From Archilochus colubris (Eukaryota; Chordata; Aves; Apodiformes; Trochilidae), in the NCBI GenBank assembly GCA_023079485.1, contig CM041104.1, positions 1,489,676-1,553,675 on the forward strand: 64,000 nt of DNA. Direction: 5' to 3'. This document shows, in pieces, positions 1 to 12,092 of the stretch (positions within the stretch are counted from its first letter, which is position 1; every line of letters begins with the position of its first letter). A program made the translations under genes and the position numbers. Below the pieces are notes generated by a model, which saw nothing but the letters and a program-made list of their open reading frames with translations, was not told where the DNA came from and did no database searches.

Positions 1-2504
1 AACAAACACCAGCCTGCAAAGAGAGGGTTTTTTTCTTTTTTACCCCTTCTACTGCCACCCACTGAGATAAGAACATCACACTGCCAACTCTTCTGCCTCT
101 TGCCCCTTCTGTGCTGGGGACAAGGGCAGGGATCCACAGTAAGGATCTGCTCAGGGCTTTTTCTGCCAACCTGCTCTGAGAGTTTTTTCTGCCCTCAAGG
201 GGAAAGGGGGGTCCTTGCTGGACATAACCCTTCGCAGGACATAACCCTTTGCCGGACACGAACGCCTTAAAAAAAAAACCGAATTGCTCCTCAGAGGTGT
301 CAGTGAGGCTGCTGGGGTGCAGCAAGGATGGAGACAGCTGAGTGGAAAGGGAAAGGGCTCTCGGTGTACAAGGAGCAGCTCAGACAGAGCCAAGAAGCCT
401 TGCAGGGACATGATGGACACGGTGTAACCCAGAGGACCTGGGCAGAGCTGGCTCAAGGATCCCTCACCCCTCAAACCCCAGTCTGCCTGCTGAGCCCATC
501 CTCCTGGCAGCCCCTTCCCTGCCCGTCTGGAGGAGCAAACACAGCCAGGGTCCTGCTGTGAGCTCACCAGTGACAGAGCTCAGGGAAGGGAAAGGGAACT
601 CGGGAATCAGCAGCAGCAGCCAGTGGTGAGCCAGCTTTCTGCTCTTCTTTTGTGGTCACTAAACGTGGTTTCTAAAACCACCGGGAATTGCCTCAGGGCT
701 ATCCCAGCTGGGTGCAATTTGCCCTGCTTGGATTCTCAGTATCTTATCACAGGGTTCATGCACCTTCCCATTGTTGTGTTACCTCTATTTATGTACTAAA
801 AAAGTTGGGATTGCTGCCTCTTCTTTCCCTGTCCATACGGGGTTCTCCCACAGAACATGCCACTGTTCTTGCCTTTATCTTGAAGCAAAGCAGTGTTTTC
901 ATTAAACAGCCAGTTTAATGTGTTTAAAACAGTTTAAAACAGCTGTGCCCTGGCTGGAGGACCCTGCGATCCTGCACAGTTCTGGGGTCCCAGCACCTGA
1001 AGGGAGTAAAATTGTATTTCTTTCTCCTGTTATGTCCAGGTCTTTTAATTTAAAGGTGTTTTAATCAATACCTTACAGAGTCTGAGTGTCTTTCTTGCTG
1101 AGATCTCTAATGAGCAGGAACTCCTGTGCTTTTTATTTGATGCTGGTGGCAAGATCCTGGCCAGAAATGCCTTTATGGAAAAAGGACAGAGGTAAGAAGA
1201 GTGGCAGTGTGCCTGGCTGGCCCCACACACAAGTGTGGGCAGCTTTTTCAGGGTTTTTGGGCTGGCTGACCCCCCCAGGGAGCTGAGAGAAGGATTTATC
1301 CCTATGTCTGAACCCTACTGAAATACTCCCTTGTCTCCAAAGGAAGGGGCAGGGAAAGGACAGGCTCATCCAGAGCCGTGTTTTGTGCAGTAGTTACAGT
1401 GCCTGCAGTGGGTGTGAGAGTGTTTCTCATGTGAAGGGAAGTGCAGGGGGTGTGGGGGTTGCACAGAGCCCCCCAGGTGGAACTGAACCACTCACCATTG
1501 GGATGAGCAGTGGGATGTGCATCCGTGGGAATTCTGTGCTGAGGATGGGGGATGAGTAGCATCAGTGCCACCAGTGATTGACAGAGCCAAGGGGCTCCCA
1601 AGGGCAGCCCAGCACAAACCCATTTTCAGACAAATCAGATTCCAAAACCTGGCAGAGATGCCAGGGGAAAGGTTGGCACCACGGCTGCTGTGGGCCTGGG
1701 ACCTCGGGGCAGGCAGCATCTCCTCAAACACATACTGAGCTCAGGAGACACCTCTCCAAACCTGGCACTCACCTGCTGGATGTGAGGACCCTTCCCTCCC
1801 CCTGGGGTTGGAGTGAGAAAGTAGAGCTTAGGAAAAATATAGGCATGGCTTGTCAGAACATAGGGGAACTCTCTGCAGGGCAAGGTGGGTATCCAGCTGG
1901 CTTGGGAAGACCCCGAGGGAAACTTTTCCCCCTTGGCTTGAAAAAGTGGGTGTTAGAGGCTGCTGGGTTTGGGGGCACTGCCAGCCCTTCCCTGGGGAAG
2001 GCTGCAGGGAGCATTCTCCTGTCACAGCCCAGCTGAGGGGAAGGGAAGGAGCTGAAGGGCATCACAGGTACAGAAGCAGCAGATGATGGTAACTTGGGGG
2101 TTACCATAACTTGGGAGTAATTCCTGGCATTAGTGTTGGTGGGGAAGCACAGGTGGATTGCAGACCAATGCCTTGCTTATGGGGTTTGTATAACCAAGGA
2201 AAAGGGAAGGGGCAAAGGGGGATGCTGGGCTATGGGTCCTTGTTCTGATCAGTGTGTGTGTCCCTCCTCACTGAAAGCAAGAATAGGGGACAGGCACCCA
2301 GAGGGCTGGGACCCATCACCCCTCTGCTCTGTGACCCACAGCTGGCAGGACAAGCACTGGGAATAGATCTTAGAGGCTCCAGGGCCAAAGTAATCATAAC
2401 TCACAGAAATCCATGTTTATACCCCAAGAATCAACTGATAAATGCAAACAGACTGGGGAGCTGGGAGAGAAACATTTCAAGAAACTTTCTTAACCTTTGC
2501 AACC
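1..2504. other. No gene recognised; one weak exon candidate
   Basis: Unique-looking sequence with no identified repeat. The only item of note is 1,079-1,191, a stop-free stretch with good splice-like ends, discussed as a finding. Open frames of up to 152 codons here have no recognisable protein features. Confidence 0.6.
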
Positions 2505-2716
2505 TGTAGAGAAACAAGATAAACCAGGTGCCTCGAGTTGCCAAAGAGTGGGTGTGAGTCCACCTGTGCCTGGTTAGGGCAGGCCCCCTATTACCAGGGG
2601 GCCAATAAAGGTGGGACACACACCCACAGAGAGGAGCTCACTCTGGTGCGAGGTAGTGCAGAGGCAAGCAGCTCATCGAGCCTCAGGAGCAAGAAAGGCT
2701 CCTCCTGCTACAGCAA
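2505..2716 (+). repeat. Dispersed LTR-like repeat, copy A
   Basis: About 210 nt starting TGTAGAGAAACAAGATAAAC match 9,221-9,430 at roughly 90% identity and in the same orientation. Each has a CCAATAAAGGTGGGACACAC segment with an AATAAA signal, as in the R region of retroviral LTRs. No protein is encoded. LTR identity is an inference; the repeat itself is certain. Confidence 0.7.
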
Positions 2717-3196
2717 CCAGAAAACTCACCTGTTTACTGCTGAAACATGGACTGCCAGATTCCTGAATATATTGCAGTTGATGTTTTAGTAGCACAGATT
2801 TTTAACACGCCTGGGGGAAAGTCCTGCTTTGGGATCTGATCAGTCTGGGCCTGGGTACAGGGAGGTTCACCCCTTCAAATCCTGCAGCCTTGGAGCAGAG
2901 CCCTCACAGCCCCATCTGGGACCTGCTGTGGGACCATTGGCTGCTGGGGAGCCTTGGTGGATATGAAGCAACTGGGGATCTGAGAACCCTGCAGCACCAG
3001 GATCTGCAGCTGCTCACGTGGTGTCACCCTGCTGGGACCAGCACCTGCTCAGGTAGTGTCACCCTGCTGGGACCAGCACCTCCCTTGGTGCCACTGGAGT
3101 GGCAGATGCCTCCTTCAGCATCCCTGGTGCTGGGGAGTCACAGGCTGTGGTGGCAGAACCTTGGATGGGGAGAAAACAGAAGGTAGGAGAGAAGAC
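2717..3196. other. No feature apart from a 35-bp tandem duplication
   Basis: Sequence between the LTR-like repeat and the ERV relic. It might be a further decayed part of a retroelement, but nothing recognisable remains. Confidence 0.6.
3011..3080. repeat. 35-bp tandem duplication
   Basis: Two adjacent 35-nt copies starting TGCTCACGTGGTGTCACCCT and TGCTCAGGTAGTGTCACCCT differ at two positions. It is a local duplication in noncoding sequence. Confidence 0.8.
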
Positions 3197-4085
3197 TCAT
3201 GGAGTGAGATGCAGTTTAATGTAATAGGTGAAGCAAAAGCTGTGCACACAAGCAAAGCAGAGCAGGGATTTTTCCCCTACTTCCCATTGGTCAACAGGCA
3301 TCAGGCTGCTTCCTGGGAAGTGGGTAACAGCATGTGTAAGAAGTCCTTGGGAAGAGGAATTCCCTAACCATGCATGTGCCCTGGTGGCATTAGGGTACAC
3401 TCTGCACCCATACTCCATGGATCTGATGTGCCTGAATCCAACAGTAAATCCAACAGGATTATCCCTCTCACTCACCCAGCCAGAGACAGGGACACTCTGC
3501 TCCTCACCAGTGTCTTCTCTGTTGGACTCCTGTGGTTTCAGGCCAGAAGCTGCTTCACCAAGGTCTGGAGGAGAAGTGATTTCAGCCCTTCTTCTGCATC
3601 CATAACCACGATATCCTTGATGTTCTGTAGACATGTGGATGTTCAGGGGCATCACCCTGTTCAGCCCCTGACAAATGGCAGGACTGTGCTTCCACCCCAG
3701 AGCAGTCAGTTCCAGGCATATTGTGTGCCTCTCCATGTGAACACAAATGCTGGCCTGCACCAGTGAGCCTTGCAGATCTCCAGTTGATGGACTGGCTCAT
3801 GGAGGGGAACCCAGGAGTCTCTGTTGGTGCAGTACTGACCCAGTCCACTGTCATGGTAGCATCTGGGACCTGCTGTTCAACCTGCAGCAATTCCATAACA
3901 GAGGCATCCTCCAACAGTAGGCAACAGGTAGACAGTTGTTTAATCCTCTCTGCATCCCCTGCAGCTACACCAAAGGTCCAACCAGTACCCTTTTGGATCC
4001 TTGAAGCATCCTACCCTGAGGTAGTCCTATGCCAAGGATACGTGAGACCCCCAGGCCTGTTCTGTTCATCCTCCACTACAGACAA
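3197..4085 (-). pseudogene. Decayed endogenous-retrovirus pol (reverse transcriptase) relic
   Basis: Minus-strand translation gives GWKHSPAICQGL, a typical retroviral RT motif. About 30 codons further on, in another frame, comes NIKDIVV (3,604-3,623 region), which occupies the position of the polymerase active-site box but lacks its first aspartate. The frame between them is broken and the segment is split over at least two frames. It is a dead genomic copy with no capacity for expression. Boundaries are approximate, and the right part (about 3,640-4,085) is assigned only by continuity. An ERVL-like class is likely but not shown. A 187-codon minus frame at 3,197-3,760 is the least-broken piece. 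Confidence 0.55.
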
Positions 4086-4221
4086 CTGAACTCCTTTCGT
4101 TCAGCTTTTATTGCTGAGCCTGATGTCATTTACCAGGAATCCCCCACTCCCCTCTGCTGAGCCCTCCCTGCAGTGCTGGCTCCAGCTCTGGAGTGCTCAG
4201 CAGCAGCAGGACATGGAGCTG

Positions 4222-4642
4222 TGAGAGAGGCCAGAGAACATTCAGAGGGCTGGAGCAGCTCTGGAGCCAGGCTGGGGGTTGAGGTTCAGCCTGGAGAAGA
4301 GAAGGCTCTGGGGAGACCTTAAAGCACCTTCCAGTGCCTGAAGGGGGCCTGTAAGAAAGATGGGGAGAGACTTCTTAATGGGGCCTGTAGAGGTAGGGCA
4401 AGGGGCGACAGTTTTAAGCTGAAAGAGGGAAAATTTAGGTTAGACATTAGAAAGAAATTTTTTCCTGTGAGGGTGGTGAAACACCAGCCCAGGCTGCCCA
4501 GAGGAATCATTCAAGGTCAGGTTGGAGAGGGCTCTGAGCAACCTGAGGGAGTGGAAGATTTCCCTGCTCACTGCAGGGCTTGGTCTGGATGACCTTTAAA
4601 GGCCCTTTGCAACCCAAACCATCTTGTGATTCTATGATTCTA
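4222..4642 (+). mobile_element. CR1 LINE 3' fragment
   Basis: It carries the CR1 series GGCTGGAGCAGCTCTGGAGC, GAGAAGAGAAGGCTCTGGGG and GTTAGACATTAGAAAGAAAT, and ends in TGATTCTATGATTCTA at 4,642. It is 5'-truncated and diverged, with no usable ORF. Confidence 0.9.
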
Positions 4643-5835
4643 CACACATAGAGATGTATCTAGGTGTAACCACCCATCTCCCTTGTGGAGCAGGCACTGA
4701 GCACCCAGCCTGGCCCAGGGGCTGAGCCCCAGCCAGGTGCTGTGGCTGTCTCCAGGGACCCTGATGGATCCTGCCCTCACTTGCTGGGGACCTCCAGCCT
4801 CTCTGCTTCCCCACTGAAGCACTTTTCCCTCTGCTGAATCATCACGACTCATCACTATTTCTGTATTCTCTATTTCTGTATTTCTGCCAGTTCCATCCTT
4901 TGGGATGGCTTCCCTACATTTGCCTGATAGAGACAGAAAACTCAGCAGTGTGTTGTTCCCCAAATCTGTGTTAAGAAGTGGGATCACATTTGCCATGTCC
5001 CATTCCTCTCATATCAAAGGCATTTTGTTTTATGGTTGCAAAAGCAGGTAAGTAACTAATTTCTTGTTTAGTCTACAGCACAGGAGTGAGTAGGATCTAG
5101 TGCAAGCAACTTCTTATGAGCACTTTGTGTTAAGATTTCTTCTGATTTCAGTTTGAAGCAGATTTTCTGGGTGATTCATTCCCCACAAAGAATAATCTTA
5201 GTCTGGGAATAGCCTGAAGCTGTTCTGTAGTAAACAGCACTGCAAAGCCTTCAGCTGGCTTCTTGAAAACCTTTCAGCTTTTCTGTCAGCATTAACAGCC
5301 TTTGGGTAGTGAGCAGAGAGGGAAATCATCCTCCCCTTGGGCCTCAGGAGTTTATCACCACTCCCCTGTGCAGCTGCTCCTCTCCCACTCCTAGCTGGGC
5401 AGAAACCCTGGGAGCATCATCCATCCACCTGCATTCCCAGAGAGTAACCTGGGAATCTGACTGCTCCAGGGCCAGCTCTGAGCCCTGTGGGGAACAGGGC
5501 AGCTCCTGCCCAGCTTGACTGGACACAGGGTTTGTCACAGGGGTGTCCTGTGGATGAGGAAGCTCTGTGTGACTGAGCAGCACAGTGATGTCTGAGCTTC
5601 AGGACCTTAAATAGAAGCCAGAGCTCTGTTTTATGAGCATTTCATTAGTTCCTTATTGTAGTAGACAATGTATTTCCTTATAAACTGTCTTCTACCATTC
5701 ATGTTTTAGTTTACTAATTGTTGGACACACATTGAGCCTATTTCCAGTCCAAAGCTCCAGCCCAAACCCCTCAGTCTCCAGGATCATGGATTCATTTAAT
5801 TCTATTCAATAATGTCCATATTACATCAGAACACA
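4643..5835. other. No feature recognised
   Basis: Spacer between two CR1 copies. I see no conserved reading frame, RNA gene or repeat. Confidence 0.6.
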
Positions 5836-6264
5836 TCTCGAGCACAGACCCTATGAGGAGAGGCTGAGGGAGCTGGGGGTGTTGAGGCTGGAGAAGAGGA
5901 GGCTCAGGGGAGACCTCATCACGCTCTACAACTCCCTGAAAGGAGGTTGGAGCCAGGGGGGGGTTGGGCTCTTTTCCCAGGCAACTCTCAGCAAGACAAG
6001 AGGGCAGGGTCTCAAGTTGTGCCAGGGGAGGTTTAGGTTGGAGATTAGAAAGAATTTCTTTAGGGAGAGGGTGATCAGCCATTGGAATGGGCTGCCCAGG
6101 GAAGTAGTGGATTCTCCGTGTCTGGAGATCTTTCCAAAGAGACTGGATGTGGCACTGAGTGCCATGGGCTGGGAACCACGGGGGGAGTGGATCAAGGGTT
6201 GGACTTGAGGACCTCAGAGGTCCCTTCCAACCCAGCCCATTCTGTGATTCTATGATTCTATGAT
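5836..6264 (+). mobile_element. CR1 LINE 3' fragment (young)
   Basis: It runs from CACAGACCCTATGAGGAGAG to the tail TCTGTGATTCTATGATTCTA. It is nearly identical to 41,105-41,510 and to the reverse complement of 8,561-8,990. An open frame (5,879-6,208) is the C-terminal end of CR1 ORF2. Confidence 0.95.
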
Positions 6265-8560
6265 AACACTATGTCATATCTGTAGTGTAACTAACGCATC
6301 ATTAATATGTATAAAAACACCTATAATCATAACCAATAAATTATGTACATACACATAGATATGTATAGCTATAATATGGATATTTTGGCTACTTCCTCAG
6401 CCTGCTCTTCTGCATAGAAACAATACTCCAGATAAATACCACAAAGGTATTTTGTGAAGATTTTCTTCCATCCTTTATAGGAATTCTAGTGTTGTTGCCC
6501 CATTTAGAGCCTTCTCAGAGAAAAAAAGAATGGGAAAACCTGGTCAGTCACATTCTCACATTGCCCTTTTCTTGCACTGCACAACTCTGTAAACCCAGAA
6601 GTTGCACTTTCAGGCATGCTTAGCATCCCTTGCTTTAGTTTCCATTCATACTTATTAGGAGATAAAGACAGATGAATGCTCAGTAAATACTGAGCAAGTA
6701 AACATCTACTGAAGAAAAGACATGGTGGTTTTTTGTTTGGGGAGATTTTCTTGTGTTTTGTGGTTTTGGTTTGGTTTGGTTTGATTTTTTTTCTTAAAGG
6801 AAAAAGGGATTTGATTTGCTCTTTTTTCTAGGCTAGGAGATACAGAGATAAAGGAGATACAGCAAGAGCCAGCACTCCCAGGGCAGACCCAGGGTTTTGT
6901 GCTGAAAATGAGAAGTCTTTCCTGTTCCGTGGAGCTGCTGAGCACATTTCTGGTCCTCTCACTCCTGCTCTGTGCCCCTCAGCCACAACCCCCCTGTCCT
7001 GCTGTTTTCCTTAGGTCCGGGACTTGGCAACAGACACACAGACATTTATTTACCAGCAACTCAGCGCCGATTTATTGTACTACAAATAGCGATTACCTTA
7101 TCCCAGCACACACAGACAACTTCCCGAACTCCAGTTGCCAGCAGGACCCCCGGACTGAGCATCCCCTGGGGAGGAGCCCGAGGCAGCTGCCAGGCTCAGG
7201 CTCAGGGACATCCCCTTGGGGACAATCGGCACAGGGACCAGCCAGCCCCAACACCCTCGGAGGGGTCTCCAGCCTCCTCTGAAGGGTCCTATCCCCCATC
7301 CTCCTCCACCTCGAGGTCCCGATGATCTCCGCTGTTGGTTCCAGGGCATTTGCAGCTCCGGACTGCGCTCTGCAACACCAGAGCTTCCTCTTCAGCTTTC
7401 TGGCCAACATCCACGTTTCAAATGTCAAGTTCCTCGTTTCACGTGAACCATTTGGCCTCTACAGATCAAAATTATTTCCTACAACACCTGCAGGAGGCAG
7501 GTCTCTGCCCGGAGGAAGCAGCCGACCTCAGCCCATTCCTGCACAGCAATCGGTGCTGTCCCACTGCTCAGCAGAGGCTCCGTGGAAGGGGTGCACAGGG
7601 GTGATGCAGGGCTGCACAGATGTACAAAGTGTTTTTCAACATGCCAAGGAAACAGTGAGAGAGCTCCTTTCAACTCATCCACTTCCATGAAAGCCCCAGA
7701 CAGACAGAAATTCTTGGCTCTGATGCACAGAAAGGTTTGTGGGGAGCCCTTGGCAGCCGTGCCCTGATGCAGGGCTGTGTCTCACAGGGCAGGAGCAGCT
7801 GCCTTGTGCCAAGGGCTCCTTTGGGTGCCAGCACATCCTTCACTGGGCTCACTGGACTCAAGCAGTGCCCTCCTGTGGAAACACATCCCTCATGCCAAGT
7901 GCTCTTGCACAGCTGACATTATGGGCTTGCTGTGGACCTCCAGCCTCATGGCCCAGCACCCTTCTGCATTTCCCATCTGGGACTGCAGAGGAGCCAGCAC
8001 AGAAGATGCTTGAGAAGTGGATGCAGCCAGCTGGAGAGCTCAGATGTGATGTGGCAGCCCTGCAGGAGAGCAGGATCCAGCTGCTGCTTGCTGGCACAGC
8101 CCTGCCCTCTGGATCCAGCCAGGTTTGCTCTCTGCATCACCCTGGGGAGGGCTGGGAAATAACACTGGCCCGGGAGATTTGAATAAGCCCCCTGAGGCAC
8201 CAAGCAGCACAGTTTGGTTTGCACCTCTGTCCTCACTTCTGTAACTGAAAACAGAGGTGCAAGATAAGGGTGAGCCCCAGGCTCCTCACCTGAGCCCTGC
8301 TGCCCCTCCTGGTGCTTGGTGAAAACAATCCATCCATCAGGATCATTCAAACAAGTCTCCTGTGGGAAAAATCATGGAAGCAGCTCCCTCTGTCTGGCAC
8401 TGCAGCTGTAATTGCTGCGTGCTTCTCTCTGTGCTGTCACAAAAGCTATCAGAGGCTGAGATGTTAGAGTTTGAGCTATTTGCAGAACCAGAACATTCAC
8501 AGCAGCTTTCTAGAGCAATTAGATGCTTTGATGGGAAGCTGGTTCTGTCCAAGCTGCTGT
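6265..8560. other. Noncoding spacer with an AT-rich left part and a GC-richer centre
   Basis: 6,280-6,380 is AT-rich. 7,020-7,520 is richer in CpG than its surroundings and has two minus-strand AATAAA signals near 7,043 and 7,070. No gene can be assigned. Confidence 0.5.
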
Positions 8561-8990
8561 CATAGAATCACAGAATTGGCTGGGTTGGAAGGGACCTCAG
8601 AGATCCTCAAGTCCAACACTTGCTCCACTCCCCCCGTGGTTCCCAGCCCATGGCACTCAGTGCCACATCCAGGCTCTTTGGAAAGATCTCCAGACACGGA
8701 GAATCCACTACTTCCCTGGGCAGCCCATTCCAATGTCTGATCACCCTCTCCAGAAAGAAATTCTGTCTAATCTCCAACCTAAACCTCCCCTGGCACAACT
8801 TGAGACCCTGCCCTCTTGTCTTGCTGAGAGTTGCCTGGGAAAAGAGCCCAATCCCCCCCTGGCTCCAACCTCCTTTCAGGGAGTTGTAGAGAGTGATGAG
8901 GTCTCCCCTGAGCCTCCTCTTCTCCAGCCTCAACACCCCCAGCTCCCTCAGCCCTTCCTCACAGGAATTCTGCTGGATCCCTTCCCCAGC
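8561..8990 (-). mobile_element. CR1 LINE 3' fragment
   Basis: The reverse-orientation copy begins CATAGAATCACAGAATTGGC at its 3' tail and extends to the CCCTTCCTCACAGGAATTCTGC block. The minus frame at 8,607-9,083 (158 codons) covers the C-terminal end of CR1 ORF2, running out past the element's 5' end. Confidence 0.95.
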
Positions 8991-9220
8991 CCAGTTGTCT
9001 CTGGCATACACCCTCTCCTGGGAGGGGCTTGAATGCAAATACCCAGAAAAGATGCTCAAATATATCTGACTGTAACAAAACAAAGCAAAACAACCAACAA
9101 AACAGCATTTGAGAAAATCTGTCTTGGATTAGGCAGAAGAGATGTTGGCAGAGACAGACTGAATTCTAGCTGTTATTTTTCAAATACAACTTTACTCCAA
9201 ACATTTGGTGACACCAAATG

Positions 9221-9430
9221 TGTAGAGAAACAAGATAAACCAGGTGCCTCGAGTTGCCAAAGAGTGGGTGTGAGTCCACCTGTGCCTGGTTAGGACAGGC
9301 CCCCTATTACCAGGGGCCAATAAAGGTGGGACACACACCCACAGAGAGCAGTTCACTCTTGTGCGAGGCAATGGAGAGGCCAGCAGCTCGTTGAGCCTCA
9401 GGAGCAAGAAAGGATCTTCCTGCAACACCA
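9221..9430 (+). repeat. Dispersed LTR-like repeat, copy B
   Basis: This is the partner of 2,505-2,716. It begins TGTAGAGAAACAAGATAAAC and carries the same AATAAA context. It differs by small indels in the CCCCCTATTACCAGGGG part and diverges after about 9,430. A 19-nt palindrome (9,202-9,220) abuts its left end and is missing at copy A. Confidence 0.7.
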
Positions 9431-11936
9431 GATGAGCACATGCTTCAAGTGATGGAGCAGTGTTAAGTTGGATGAGGACAGTTTTATCACTTTGCAATGA
9501 ACAATTTATTTTTTCTATGAAGCTTGAAAATTAATTCTTTAAATAAATCCCCAATGTCATTACAGGACTGCCTTTGTGTTTTGAACTTCAGACCTGGATG
9601 GGCAGAGCAGCTGCTTCACTTCTACTGATTTCCAAGATGGACTTAGGTAAGCTGTCAGTTTTGGCAAGAAAGAACATTCAGCCAAAGCTTGGTGGAGGAT
9701 TTGGGTGACATGAGGAAATTTGCAGTTATTGCAGCATGTGATTCTGTAAGTCATTTCCAGCAGGTGTTCTTTTTTTTAGTGTTTTCTCTGACAAAAATAG
9801 GAAGTAAAACACTTTTTTTTTTCAGAGGACTGCAGAAAACCAAGCCAACCAAACAAAAAACCAAAACCCAGGAGGAAGAGGTGGTTTTAGCCTAGTTAGG
9901 GCAAATGCTGTCACCTTCTGCAGGGTCCTGGACTGCTGATAGAAGCAAGCACAGCATGCAGAGAGCCTAAAACCAAATTCTTGGGCTGGAAGGCTACTGC
10001 AATGATTGCACAGGCTTGTGGAAGTCCCCTTCTTCCACTTCTGGTCAACAGCCAATCTAATTAATTAATACAATATCTAAAAATCCAAGCAGTGGTACTG
10101 ACTGTTTCTTCATACAATGCCTGCACAGGTCCCCACTTACCCTTTCCCTTCCCCTCCTGCTCTTGGTAGCCCAATGGAACACAAAGGCATCACAAAGAGC
10201 AGGAGCTGGGGTGTGGAACTCTCAATGTTTCTATATGAAAAATTCTCTGTATGAAACAAAAGGAAAAAGGAAAAAAAATTGCTCAGTTATGGTAGGGATG
10301 GTGGCCATAACATACATTGAAGGGGTCTGTCCAAGAAACAAGCTACTTAACAGCCACATTCAGCCAGAAGCCAAGGTGAGAGACACAGCTGGAGGCAGGC
10401 AGGCAGACAGACAGGCAGACATCCCACCCCCGTAGCTCAGACAGGGGGGTGAGCAGGGCTGAGCCTGCAGCAGGACCATTCAGCCTCCTGTGCTGCTCTC
10501 AGGTTCAGCCAACATGTTTAGGGGCTGGGTGATGCCCAGTGATCTCTTTCTGCACACTTCTCACATCTCAACAGGGATCTGAAAGACAATCACTGTCCTC
10601 ACAGGTGAGGTATCAGTAGGTATCAGGTACCTGAAGTGCTCCCAGACTTGTTGGGGGACACTTGGACTCCTCAGGAGGGAGGTGGAAGAGGAGAATCTGC
10701 CAGTGCTGGTGTGAGGAGCAGGGAGTGGGTATCAGATCCCTGCAGTGGGCAATCTCATATCCAGGATGCTGGGAGGTATTATCTGTGTACTTAATAGGCT
10801 TTAATGGGCCTGACCCCTCACCTGAAGTTTCCACCCACACACACCCTACACCTGGGCCCAGGAGTCCCATTTAAGTTCAGATCTGGGCCTTTAGTCCCTG
10901 CCTGAGCTATTCTATAGGAGAACCATTCTCTAACTTTGTCTCAGCTATGCCTGGTCCAAACTGATCCTAACCCACAGGCTGACTTCCCTGCTTGCTCTTG
11001 TACCTGCCTCATCCCCACAGACCTGCCCAGCAGTCACTGGGCTGCACATGATCCTGGTTGTTCCCACCAGACCTGTCTCCAACCTGCAAATTGGCTTGGA
11101 CTGCCATGGCACCAGGACCTTGCCTGTGCTGGATTCTCATCTGAACCTGGACATCATCTTGAGGTGTGCTGCATTTGCTTGGGCAGAGGGGATGATGCTC
11201 TGGCTGGTGGGGCCTCTGTCCTGGGCAGCTCTCCCATCCCTCAGGGAGCAGCCAGCCCTTGATGTTCCTTAGTAGCTACACACTCACCTTGGATTCTGTT
11301 TTCTTTTTGGCAATTCTTTAAAAAAAGGGGAAAGTGCCTGGGTTGAGTGGGAGAGAGTGTCACCACAGTCCCTGAGTTTCAGCAGATAGCCCTGGCCAGC
11401 CAGGCAGGGGTGTGCTGTGTGTCAGGAGATGCACTGGGTGGGTTGTACCAACCTCAGCTGGCACAGGGAGCCTGGCTTGCCTCCAGGCTGGGGTGTGAAA
11501 CTCTGCCTAACCCTGTGGTGTGGAACTGAACCTGGCTCCCAGGAAAGCAGACCTGGCTTTGCCTTCATCCTGTGCCCTGCAGTGAAGTGGAGCACTGGGT
11601 TGGGTCCTGTATCACCCACATCTTGCCTGAGTCTCAGGACGTTCCAGCAGCCTGGGAGACAAACAATGGACACGGTCCCAGTGGCAGCGTGGTTCAGGGC
11701 TTCCTTCTTTTACTGGGAACTCTCTCGGGAAGGGGTTACCCACAGCCTGGCTGAGCTCTCTGCCTCCTCTCCGCCACTGCCACTCGGTGACAGCGTTCAC
11801 GCGCGTTAGAGGCAGCGCGGGGACCACGGGGTGGCAGCAGAAACCAGGACACGGATCAAGTCTGAGCACTACCGCGTCCTTAAATGTTTGGGCAGAGCTC
11901 TGCCAGAGGTGAGAGGCACTGGGGGTGTCCCCACAC
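9431..11936. other. No gene recognised
   Basis: Contains mixed simple runs (AGGCAGGCAGACAGACAGGC near 10,395) and a CT/GC-rich part at 10,800-11,260 that might be an old LTR but shows no decisive motif. Stop-free frames such as 10,936-11,262 are uninformative. Confidence 0.5.
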
Positions 11937-12092
11937 CATAGAATCATAGAATGGGCTGGGTTGGAAGGGACCTCAGAGATCCTCAAGTCCAACCCTTGAT
12001 CCACTCCCCCCGTGGTTCCCAGCCCATGGCACTCAGTGCCACATCCAGGCTCTTTGGAAATATCTCCAGACATGGAGAATCCACTACTTCCC
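11937..12092 (-). mobile_element. Short CR1 LINE 3' end
   Basis: CATAGAATCATAGAATGGGC through ATGGAGAATCCACTACTTCC, about 156 nt, 5'-truncated. The left break lies 170 nt from a CpG-bearing stretch. Confidence 0.92.

Noticed and set aside
4932..5047. Stop-free stretch ending in GCAG|GTAAGT
   Set aside because: The donor is good but the acceptor lacks a pyrimidine tract and the peptide is unremarkable.
8221..8260. Hairpin GCACCTCTGT / ACAGAGGTGC
   Set aside because: A 10-bp stem at this spacing is expected a few times by chance in 64 kb.
8362..8565. Coding-like frame with LSQKLSEAEMLEFELF
   Set aside because: It runs into a CR1 tail with no donor and has no supported acceptor; no homologue is recalled.
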